Assembly: GCA_019418195.1 (NCBI GenBank)
Contig: DYCJ01000024.1
Span: 1-6,811, forward strand
DNA length: 6,811 bases
Source: Clostridiales bacterium
GTDB taxonomy: Bacteria; Bacillota; Clostridia; Lachnospirales; Lachnospiraceae
Reading direction: 5' to 3'
Part shown: piece by piece, positions 1-4,871 of the stretch
How the letters are laid out: each line of letters starts with the position of its first letter
How positions within the stretch are numbered: position 1 is the first letter of the stretch
Program-made: the position numbers and the translations under genes
The notes under the pieces: model-generated
Databases searched by the model: none
Seen by the model: the letters and a program-made list of their open reading frames with translations, nothing else
What the model was told of the DNA's origin: nothing

Positions 1-280
1 CTTTTACATAGGCAGCTCCCATCTTCCCCGTCAGGTAAGGATCTTCTGAAAAATACTCGAAATTCCTTCCGCACAGGGGATGCCTTTTGATATTCATCGC
101 AGGTCCGAGGATTCCGTTGATCCCGTAAGCCCTGAACTCTTCTCCCAGTGCGTTTCCCACTCTGCGGACCAGATTTTCATCCCATGTAGCTCCCAGAGAA
201 CACCCTGTCGGGAATGCCGTTGACGGCACCTCCTCACCTTTTACCGCACTTGGAAATGACGAGCGGATCTTCTGTTCCAT
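1..280 (-). pseudogene. Glycoside hydrolase family 3 (beta-glucosidase-like) N-terminal fragment, 5'-truncated
   Basis: The minus strand encodes a stretch with the classic features of the GH3 N-terminal barrel: STAFPTG, then LGATWDENLVRRVG, GEEFRAYGING, LGPAMNIKRHPLCGRNFEYF and SEDPYLTGKMGAAYV. GH3 enzymes hydrolyse terminal beta-linked sugars from oligosaccharides or glycosides. The reading frame runs off the left edge, so the rest of the enzyme may lie outside the window. At the 5' side the similarity stops near 269: the expected DGP-x-GIR loop is reduced to MEQKIR, and the roughly 60 residues that should precede it are missing. The frame stays open to 427, but that part is antisense to a regulator fragment and encodes no GH3-like protein. 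The ATG at 278-280 has only a weak upstream AGGA. I call it a 5'-truncated remnant; substrate specificity cannot be told. Confidence 0.8.
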
Positions 281-290
281 AATATCCTGA

Positions 291-503
291 CGGCTGTTCA
301 AGAACCAGCTCGGAGTTTCGCCGCGCCACTTTATTAACGCCCAGAAGGTCGAATATGCAAAAAAACTGCTGACCGAAGGGAAGTCCGTCACTGAAACAGC
401 TATGCTTCTGAACTTTTCGACCAGCAGTTATTTTTCAACAGTATTTAAAAAATATACGATGTATACGCCAAAGGACTATGTACGCAAAAAACGGGAAACT
501 TAA
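291..503 (+). pseudogene. AraC-family transcriptional regulator, C-terminal remnant
   Basis: The 70 codons before the TAA at 501-503 read as the second half of an AraC/XylS DNA-binding domain. They begin RLFKNQLGVSPRHFI (end of the first helix-turn-helix), continue with QKVEYAKKLLTEGKSVTETA, and end with the second helix-turn-helix and the conserved tail SSYFSTVFKKYTMYTPKDY. The whole effector-binding domain and most of the first helix-turn-helix are absent. An in-frame TGA (288-290) sits directly before the first recognisable codon, and sequence further left belongs to the opposite-strand GH3 fragment. No start codon with a ribosome binding site is seen, so it is very probably not translated. 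AraC regulators often sit divergently beside the glycosidase genes they control, and the orientation here fits such a pair after an internal deletion. The stop is 14 bp from the stop of convergent metA. Confidence 0.82.
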
Positions 504-517
504 AGTCAGATCGTGCT

Positions 518-1453
518 TCAGTCGCGCTGAACCGATGCCGGCGTCCCGTACAGATCGTACGGCGTCGCCTGATATACGTAGTAGTTCACCCAGTTCGTAT
601 ACAGGTTGTTTGCATGTGATCTCCAGGTAAGTACAGGCTTATTCTCCGGGTCATCGTCCGGATAATAATTCTCCGGTATCTGGGGATTCAGGCCTCGGCC
701 CATATCTCTCTTATACTCTGCGTCCAGAGTCATCCTGTCATATTCCGGATGTCCCATCACGAAAATCTGTCTGCCCTCCTGCGCCATACACAGAAATACT
801 CCCGCCTGTCTGGAATCAGCCAGAATGGTGATCCGCTCATCTGTCTCCAGTAATTCCTGCGGTACTTCCGTATGTCTGGAATGAGGCGCCATAAACACAT
901 CGTCAAATCCTCTCACAAGCGGAATCCTGCGGTTTCTCACGCGGTGCCGGTACACACCGGACAGTTTCTTCGGCAGATCCGCCTTATTGATCCCATAGTG
1001 ATAGTAGATTCCAGCCTGTGCCCCCCAGCAAAGGTGCAGCGTAGACGTTACGTTTGTCTTCGTCCACTCCATGATCTTCTTGAGTTCTTCCCAGTAGTCC
1101 ACCTCCTCAAACGGCATCTGTTCTACCGGAGCTCCTGTTATGATAAATCCGTCAAATTTCTTATCGCAGATACTCTCAAACGGCTCATAGAATTTATAGA
1201 TATGGCTTGTGGAAGTATTTTTTGACACATGGCTCGTCATCCGCACAAAGGTCACATCTACCTGGATGGGCGTGTTGGACAGAGAACGCAGGATCTGAAG
1301 TTCCGTGTCCTCTTTCAGCGGCATCAGGTTCAGAAGGCCAATACTCAGAGGTCTGATATCCTGATGTGCAGCCCTGTACTCATCCATAACAAATATATTT
1401 TCATGTTCCAGTATCTCTTTTACCGGAAGGTCGTTTTGTACCCGAATCGGCAT
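518..1453 (-). CDS. metA: Homoserine O-acyltransferase (MetA/HTS family; predicted acetyl-CoA-using)
   Basis: MetA commits homoserine to methionine synthesis in the cytosol by acylating its hydroxyl group. The 311-residue product has normal family length and begins MPIRVQNDLP, as most MetA proteins do. In E. coli-style numbering the acyl-carrying Cys142 (HLCWGAQAG), His235 and Glu237 (MGHPEYDR), Lys47 (MPLKEDT), Lys163, Ser192 and Arg249 are all present. Residue 111 is Glu (GAPVEQMPFEEVDYW). Published work on this family links Glu111 to acetyl-CoA use and Gly111 to succinyl-CoA use, so I infer O-acetylhomoserine as product despite the common label 'succinyltransferase'. The ATG at 1451-1453 follows a GGGGAT ribosome binding site at 7 nt. 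The gene appears monocistronic, with its own promoter. I see no terminator hairpin after the stop, which lies 14 bp from the convergent AraC remnant. Confidence 0.96.
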   Translation of the reverse strand: MPIRVQNDLPVKEILEHENIFVMDEYRAAHQDIRPLSIGLLNLMPLKEDTELQILRSLSNTPIQVDVTFVRMTSHVSKNTSTSHIYKFYEPFESICDKKFDGFIITGAPVEQMPFEEVDYWEELKKIMEWTKTNVTSTLHLCWGAQAGIYYHYGINKADLPKKLSGVYRHRVRNRRIPLVRGFDDVFMAPHSRHTEVPQELLETDERITILADSRQAGVFLCMAQEGRQIFVMGHPEYDRMTLDAEYKRDMGRGLNPQIPENYYPDDDPENKPVLTWRSHANNLYTNWVNYYVYQATPYDLYGTPASVQRD

Positions 1454-1472
1454 AATAATTATCCCCTTTATA

Positions 1473-1490
1473 CTTTAGTGTGCATTAAAG
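1473..1490. promoter_or_regulatory. Near-perfect palindrome over the metA start site (candidate operator)
   Basis: CTTTAGTG-TG-CATTAAAG is an 18-bp inverted repeat with 7 of 8 arm bases matching. It lies 2 bp downstream of the metA -10 element and covers the predicted transcription start near 1486, a position where a bound repressor would block initiation. The cognate regulator is unknown, and chance similarity in AT-rich DNA is possible. Confidence 0.4.
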
Positions 1491-1492
1491 TT

Positions 1493-1522
1493 ATTATACC
1501 GCTTACTTTCCGAGGCAGTCAA
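1493..1522 (-). promoter_or_regulatory. metA promoter (sigma-70/sigma-A type)
   Basis: On the minus strand TTGACT (1517-1522) is followed after 18 bp by a perfect TATAAT (1493-1498). The predicted start near 1486 gives a leader of only about 33 nt. That is too short for a SAM riboswitch or T-box, so control, if any, should act at the DNA level. Confidence 0.75.
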
Positions 1523-1590
1523 CAAGTTTTATGGTCGGTTATAATGATGCAAAATCAGGCGACTCACAGGAGCAGTTTGTTCAAAATCAT

Positions 1591-1617
1591 AAGAGGACGG
1601 ATAATCCCCGCCCTCTT
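1591..1617 (-). terminator. Rho-independent terminator after the DUF1540 gene
   Basis: AAGAGGACGG (1591-1600) pairs with CCGCCCTCTT (1608-1617), 9 of 10 bp, around a 7-nt loop. On the minus strand it starts about 20 nt after the DUF1540 stop and is followed by ATGATTTTGA, a modest U-rich tail. It separates this gene from the metA promoter. The imperfect T-tract lowers confidence. Confidence 0.6.
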
Positions 1618-1637
1618 AATTCTTCTGATATTTTTAG

Positions 1638-1967
1638 TTAACCACAGTGGCACTGGAAAGTCGAACATTCCGTACCGTCCGCCGAACTTGCACTTCCGCC
1701 TTCCACGCTGATCTTTCCCGCATGACATTTGCACTGTTCGTTGTACATGCAGTTTGTAGCTTTGCAGTCGATAGCCGAGCGGTCAGACGCCTCATGCATG
1801 GAGTTCAGTGAATTAGAGTACGTTCCGTCTTTTCTCTCCTGAAAACTGTCGCAGCATGTTTCCTGCGGATTCTTTGCATTCTCCCCGCCTACCTGGATCT
1901 TATCAAGATCACAGAGATACTGCTGATTGTGTACACATGTCTGTACCGTACATTTCAATTCCGGCAT
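1638..1967 (-). CDS. DUF1540 domain protein, two tandem cysteine-rich domains
   Basis: A 109-residue protein made of two copies of the short cysteine-rich DUF1540 module. Copy 1 (residues 6-42) has C6-x4-C11-x7-C19, then IQVGG and TCCDSF. Copy 2 (residues 68-104) has C68-x4-C73-x5-C79-x-C81, then ISVEGG and ECSTF. A Ser/Asn-rich linker joins them and CHCG ends the chain. Twelve of 109 residues are cysteine, spaced as expected of a metal-binding fold, probably zinc; the metal is inference. The family is common in Clostridia and Bacilli and its function is not established. No signal peptide or membrane segment is visible, so it should be cytosolic. The ATG at 1965-1967 has an ideal AGGAGGT site at 6 nt. 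It lies 81 bp downstream of the aldo/keto reductase gene, so it could be transcribed from its own weak promoter or by read-through. Confidence 0.9.
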   Translation of the reverse strand: MPELKCTVQTCVHNQQYLCDLDKIQVGGENAKNPQETCCDSFQERKDGTYSNSLNSMHEASDRSAIDCKATNCMYNEQCKCHAGKISVEGGSASSADGTECSTFQCHCG

Positions 1968-2017
1968 AATGATACCTCCTCTTTCTTCAGATTCAGAATC
2001 AATTATGCCCGTCTGAT

Positions 2018-2036
2018 GATAAAATTATACTTTATC
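2018..2036 (-). promoter_or_regulatory. Possible DUF1540 promoter: -10 element inside a small inverted repeat
   Basis: GATAAA (2018-2023) and TTTATC (2031-2036) flank a minus-strand TATAAT (2024-2029), about 56 nt upstream of the DUF1540 start codon. No convincing -35 is found at 16-18 bp. The arrangement could be a promoter with an overlapping operator, or chance in AT-rich DNA. No terminator is visible between the aldo/keto reductase stop and this point. Confidence 0.35.
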
Positions 2037-2048
2037 GCTCATTTTTGA

Positions 2049-2918
2049 TCATATTACAGCCCGCGCCCTGTCGGGATGCTCCCCTGACCATCCAGTCTGG
2101 GGCATTGTTGACAGTCTCCAGATATCATCCTGTTCCAGCTCAAAAGAATACAGATCGAGATTTTCCCTCATCCGGTCCTCCGAGGATGACTTCGGCAAAG
2201 GTATAATATTTCTCTGGACTGCGAATTTCAGGCAGATCTGTGCAGGTGAAACGTCGTACTTTGCTGCCAGTTCTTTCACCAGCGGTTCATCCAGTACCCG
2301 GCTTCGTCCGATCGGGCTCCATGCCTGGACAAGTATTCCTCTTTCCCGGCAGTAGTTAACCACAGCTTCCTGACTGTAACCCGGATGATATTCAATCTGA
2401 TCCACTGCAGGTCTGACTCTGCAGTCTTTCAGAATGTTTTCAATATGATGGGGAAGGAAGTTGCTCAGTCCGATGGCACGGATCTTTCCTGCCTCATACA
2501 GTTCCTCCATTGCTCTCCATGTCTCTTTATCCAGCTGCCTCCATTCTTTATATCCCGGTTCTGGCAGCGGCCAGTGGATCAGATACAGATCCAGATAGTC
2601 AGTTCGCAGATTATTGAGGGTACGCTCAAATGCACTTTTTACATTTTCATATCCCATCTCGTCTTTCCACAGCTTGCTTGCGATAAAAAACTCTCCCCTG
2701 GAAATCCCGCTCTCCCGGATCGCTTCCGCAAGATATGTCTCGGTCCCATAGAAAGACGCCGTATCAAAATACCTGTATCCTGCTCCGATAGCGGCGCGGA
2801 TCACGTCCGCACTCTTTCCGTCCGCAGCTTTGTAAGTCCCGAATGCTACGGCAGGTATCTCCACACCATTGTTTAATACATAGTGCTCTATTTTGTTTGA
2901 CCCATATATGTTCTTCAT
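2049..2918 (-). CDS. Aldo/keto reductase
   Basis: A 289-residue cytosolic NAD(P)H-dependent oxidoreductase of the AKR superfamily, a single TIM barrel that reduces aldehydes or ketones. The catalytic tetrad is complete: Asp52 and Tyr57 (FDTASFYGTE), Lys82 (ASKLWKDEM) and His115 (YLIHWPLP). Family signatures include GLSNF (150-154), DQIEYHP (173-179), the barrel strand QAWSPIG (198-204) and the cofactor-binding IPLPKSSSEDRMREN (239-253). The closest named relatives are 2,5-diketo-gluconate reductase/glyoxal reductase-like AKRs, but the substrate cannot be read from sequence. I chose the ATG at 2916-2918, which has AGGA at 8 nt. An in-frame GTG at 2954 would add 12 charged residues overlapping the previous gene and has no good site. 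The ribosome binding site overlaps the TGA of the upstream YdcF-like gene, suggesting translational coupling. It is the last gene of the 4171-2049 operon. Confidence 0.95.
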   Translation of the reverse strand: MKNIYGSNKIEHYVLNNGVEIPAVAFGTYKAADGKSADVIRAAIGAGYRYFDTASFYGTETYLAEAIRESGISRGEFFIASKLWKDEMGYENVKSAFERTLNNLRTDYLDLYLIHWPLPEPGYKEWRQLDKETWRAMEELYEAGKIRAIGLSNFLPHHIENILKDCRVRPAVDQIEYHPGYSQEAVVNYCRERGILVQAWSPIGRSRVLDEPLVKELAAKYDVSPAQICLKFAVQRNIIPLPKSSSEDRMRENLDLYSFELEQDDIWRLSTMPQTGWSGEHPDRARAVI

Positions 2919-2929
2919 TTTCTCTTTCC

Positions 2930-3655
2930 TCATTTTTTCATCATCTTCAGCCACGCATGTATAACTGCAAAAAATTCCCTCAAAAGATAATTAAGCTGAA
3001 ATACAGGATTTGAACTTGCAGGGATCTTATATGCATTCCGGTATCCCTCCTGGCCTGCGATCAAAAGTGCACGGTACATATGAAATCCGTTTGTCACGAT
3101 CCCGATATCCTCTCGTCCGGGGTCTGTGTATTTTCGACTGTACCTTAAGTTCTCGCGTGTCGATGTGGATTTATCTTCCCGGATTATCCTTTCCCTGTCG
3201 ATTCCTGAACTGATCAGATAGGCTGCCATGGCATCCGCTTCTGATATTTCCTCGCCCGGTCCCTGTCCGCCGGAGACAATGACCCGTGTATCCGGATATT
3301 TTTTTAAATACAAGGCAGCCCGGTCAAGCCGGCGTTTCAGCGAATCGGAGAGCTTCTTCCCTTTCACCTGGGCTCCCAGGACTATAATGCAGTCCACTTT
3401 TCTTTCATTCCAGGATAACATAGCGGAAAAAATCCTGATTTCTACCAAAATCAGACAGATCCATCCTATACCGCAGACAACCGATAAAAATGTATACATG
3501 TATGCAGGGAGCGGCGCACACCCGATGATAAGATGTGCGCCGCCCGTGAACAGCCAGAAGACTGCAAAAGTCGATCTCAGCTTCCTTGAATGCCATACAA
3601 GTACCAGATAGTACAAAAGACATAAAATTCCTGTGATCAGAAAATAATATTTCAT
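2930..3655 (-). CDS. YdcF/SanA-like DUF218 protein with N-terminal membrane segments
   Basis: A 241-residue protein. Residues 3-21, 30-47 and about 51-79 form hydrophobic helices (two or three membrane passes). A DUF218 domain follows from about residue 87: DCIIVLGAQVKG (88-99), SLKRRLDRA (105-113), VIVSGGQGPGEE (125-136), SEADAMAAYL (138-147), EDKSTSTREN (160-169) and IVTNGFHMYRA (186-196). These SGG, SEA, STxxN and TxxxHxxRA motifs are typical of the YdcF/SanA family. That family is linked to envelope integrity and vancomycin sensitivity in enterics, and its biochemical activity is not settled. The ATG at 3653-3655 touches the TAA of the preceding SEC-C gene (TAAATG, no spacer), with only a weak GGAAGA site inside that gene. 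Expression therefore probably depends on translation of the upstream gene. It is the middle gene of the operon. Confidence 0.92.
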   Translation of the reverse strand: MKYYFLITGILCLLYYLVLVWHSRKLRSTFAVFWLFTGGAHLIIGCAPLPAYMYTFLSVVCGIGWICLILVEIRIFSAMLSWNERKVDCIIVLGAQVKGKKLSDSLKRRLDRAALYLKKYPDTRVIVSGGQGPGEEISEADAMAAYLISSGIDRERIIREDKSTSTRENLRYSRKYTDPGREDIGIVTNGFHMYRALLIAGQEGYRNAYKIPASSNPVFQLNYLLREFFAVIHAWLKMMKK

Positions 3656-4171
3656 TTACACATTTCTTCCACAGCACTTTTTATACTTTTTACCGCTGCC
3701 GCACGGACAGGGGTCATTCCTTCCGATCTTCTTCGGCTTGCGGATCGTGCCGGATGCCTTCTGCTCTTTATAGAGACGTTTTCTTGTCTCTTCATCGAAA
3801 ATAGCCTCCCACTGAGGCAGTTCATACAGCCAGTCTGCCTTTGCATCTACCATGTTCTTATACAGGCTCTCTTTGTCAAATGCAAGGCTTACCTCTGTAT
3901 CTTCTGTCATCGTCTCGATCGGGTTCGGAGTAACAAGACTGTCATTGATCCCGTCAAGAAATCCGACCATTGTCATGACATCCTGTCCGTATTTTTCTGC
4001 CAACTCTTTTACTGTCCCTTTCACTACTGTATCAGGATCAGCAAGCAGTTTTTCATAAATCCCCTTTTCAATCAGAAAGTAGTTTGCCCAGAATTTCTCA
4101 AGCTGATCCTTTGACAGAGTCTGGTCATATGCCATACCACGCCACTGATCTAATAAACTTTTTTCACTCAT
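3656..4171 (-). CDS. SEC-C zinc-binding motif protein
   Basis: A 171-residue protein whose last 25 residues are a textbook SEC-C motif, [19 protein letters not shown], with Cys155, Cys157, Cys166 and Cys167. The motif binds zinc and is best known from the SecA C-terminus, where it contacts SecB and ribosomes. Here it is attached to a helical domain of unknown function (residues 1-145, rich in Trp, Lys and Glu, no membrane segment), not to a SecA motor. Stand-alone SEC-C proteins are common in Clostridia and their role is undefined. A general part in protein handling at the ribosome or membrane is inference. The ATG at 4169-4171 has AAGGAGT at 8 nt, and a promoter lies about 45 bp upstream. 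It is the first gene of a three-gene operon and directly abuts the YdcF-like gene. Confidence 0.93.
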   Translation of the reverse strand: MSEKSLLDQWRGMAYDQTLSKDQLEKFWANYFLIEKGIYEKLLADPDTVVKGTVKELAEKYGQDVMTMVGFLDGINDSLVTPNPIETMTEDTEVSLAFDKESLYKNMVDAKADWLYELPQWEAIFDEETRKRLYKEQKASGTIRKPKKIGRNDPCPCGSGKKYKKCCGRNV

Positions 4172-4216
4172 TGTATATTACTCCTTTATCTGTGATCTGA
4201 AAATCCATCGCCAATT

Positions 4217-4245
4217 ATTATATACCAATTTCTGTTTGCCGTAAA
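4217..4245 (-). promoter_or_regulatory. Promoter of the SEC-C/YdcF/AKR operon
   Basis: On the minus strand TTTACG (4240-4245), a 17-bp spacer, then TATAAT (4217-4222). The leader to the SEC-C start would be about 40 nt. Its -35 overlaps the -35 of the plus-strand promoter by two bases (4240-4241). Confidence 0.6.
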
Positions 4246-4264
4246 CCGTTATTTTGGTTATACT
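4236..4264 (+). promoter_or_regulatory. Promoter of the 76-residue membrane protein gene
   Basis: TTGCCG (4236-4241), 17-bp spacer, TATACT (4259-4264) on the plus strand, predicting a start near 4271. It faces away from the SEC-C promoter with overlapping -35 elements, so polymerases at the two sites should compete. Confidence 0.5.
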
Positions 4265-4273
4265 ATATTAGAG

Positions 4274-4304
4274 GTAACAGTTCAGCTACGGAGCTGCCTG
4301 TTAC
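4274..4304 (+). promoter_or_regulatory. Stem-loop at the 5' end of the small membrane protein mRNA
   Basis: GTAACAG (4274-4280) pairs with CTGTTAC (4298-4304). Inside, CAGCT (4283-4287) pairs with AGCTG (4292-4296) around an ACGG loop; an asymmetric TT/C internal loop joins the two stems. Twelve pairs over 31 nt begin about 3 nt after the predicted transcription start. It is followed by TATTTGTGTAAAAAAA, with no U-tract, so it is not a good plus-strand terminator. A 5' stabiliser or protein-binding leader is more likely. I do not recognise a riboswitch class. Confidence 0.5.
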
Positions 4305-4339
4305 TATTTGTGTAAAAAAATTCAGTCAGGAGTAAATCT

Positions 4340-4570
4340 ATGAAAAAATTAAAACAAGTCCTCGCGCTGACAGGGGCACTCCTTCTCATCTGCATGTATG
4401 CAGCCACTCTTATTTTCGCTCTCATTGATTCGCCTGCTGCATCAGGGCTGTTCAAGGCTTCTGTTGCGGCGACAATACTTATTCCGGTTCTGTTATATGC
4501 CTTTATATTGATCACACGGCTTTTAAAGGATCACAGCGGCCAAAAGAAAAATGACCATTCAGACATATAA
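4340..4570 (+). CDS. Small two-pass membrane protein of unknown function
   Basis: A 76-residue protein with two hydrophobic helices, about residues 5-28 and 40-60, joined by the short loop IDSPAASGLFKAS. It ends in a charged, Lys/Asp/His-rich tail (RLLKDHSGQKKNDHSDI). The ATG at 4340 follows CAGGAG at 7 nt, preceded by a promoter and a leader stem-loop, so it is a real gene despite its size. By the positive-inside rule the N-terminal Lys residues (MKKLK) and the Lys-rich tail both suggest a cytoplasmic location (inference). I recognise no characterised family, though similar short proteins with a DSP loop occur in Lachnospiraceae as I recall. It is divergent from the SEC-C operon, and its last 12 bp overlap the 3' end of the opposite-strand 52-residue gene. 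Confidence 0.8.
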   Translation: MKKLKQVLALTGALLLICMYAATLIFALIDSPAASGLFKASVAATILIPVLLYAFILITRLLKDHSGQKKNDHSDI

Positions 4571-4717
4571 AAGTTCTGCCAGTTTCAATGCGGTTTCCGG
4601 TTCTTTTGTCCCCTCCGTCTGCCATCTTACGGCAGGCGGCGTCATCGCTTGTCTTTTTTTCAGGTATTCTTCCATCGATATCATATTTTCTGCCGTTTCA
4701 TTGCTGATTTGACGCAT
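4559..4717 (-). CDS. Small soluble hypothetical protein, 52 residues
   Basis: I recognise no family. The product begins MRQISNETAE and is soluble, with an amphipathic, Glu-rich first half (NMISMEEYLKKRQAM), a central TPPAVRWQTEGTKEP and a helical end ETALKLAELLYV. No cysteines, signal peptide or membrane helix are seen. The start is well supported: ATG at 4715-4717 with a perfect AGGAGG at 7 nt and an A-rich stretch before it. The same frame is open further upstream to 4897, but that part would cross the purA terminator and has no comparable site, so I reject it. A TATAAT lies at 4751-4756; the nearest -35-like TTGTCA is 20 bp away, too far for a confident promoter. The stop lies inside the convergent membrane protein gene (12-bp tail overlap) and no terminator separates them. 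Confidence 0.7.
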   Translation of the reverse strand: MRQISNETAENMISMEEYLKKRQAMTPPAVRWQTEGTKEPETALKLAELLYV

Positions 4718-4783
4718 AAAAATACCTCCTTTTTTAAATCTCAGCTTTATATTATATGAAACGTTCCAAAATAATATGACAAA

Positions 4784-4834
4784 AAATCTGCTGCAGTATC
4801 CCGGTTTAATACACCTTTGTACTGCAGCAGATTT
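4784..4834 (-). terminator. purA rho-independent terminator
   Basis: A perfect 15-bp inverted repeat: AAATCTGCTGCAGTA (4784-4798) and TACTGCAGCAGATTT (4820-4834), loop 21 nt. On the minus strand it begins 37 nt after the purA stop and ends in TTTTTT (4786-4781), so it terminates purA. The long loop is unusual and could hold a small inner GGT/ACC pairing. Confidence 0.88.
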
Positions 4835-4871
4835 CACTTTCTGATGCCAGATTACGTACTTATATATATTA

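Noticed and set aside
1454..1637. SAM riboswitch or T-box upstream of metA
   Set aside because: The predicted leader is about 33 nt, and no riboswitch core or specifier/antiterminator structure is seen. The only strong hairpin is better explained as the DUF1540 terminator.
872..1711. Long plus-strand open frames opposite metA and its upstream region
   Set aside because: They are antisense to a gene with complete catalytic motifs, have no ribosome binding site, and encode low-complexity His/Arg/Leu-rich products of no recognisable family.
1990..2000. GATTCAGAATC palindrome in the DUF1540 leader
   Set aside because: Only 5-bp arms. It lies between the likely -10 and the ribosome binding site, with no further support.
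2919..2954. Upstream GTG start for the aldo/keto reductase
   Set aside because: It would add 12 charged residues not typical of the family, overlap the YdcF-like gene, and lacks a ribosome binding site. The ATG at 2918 has a good one.
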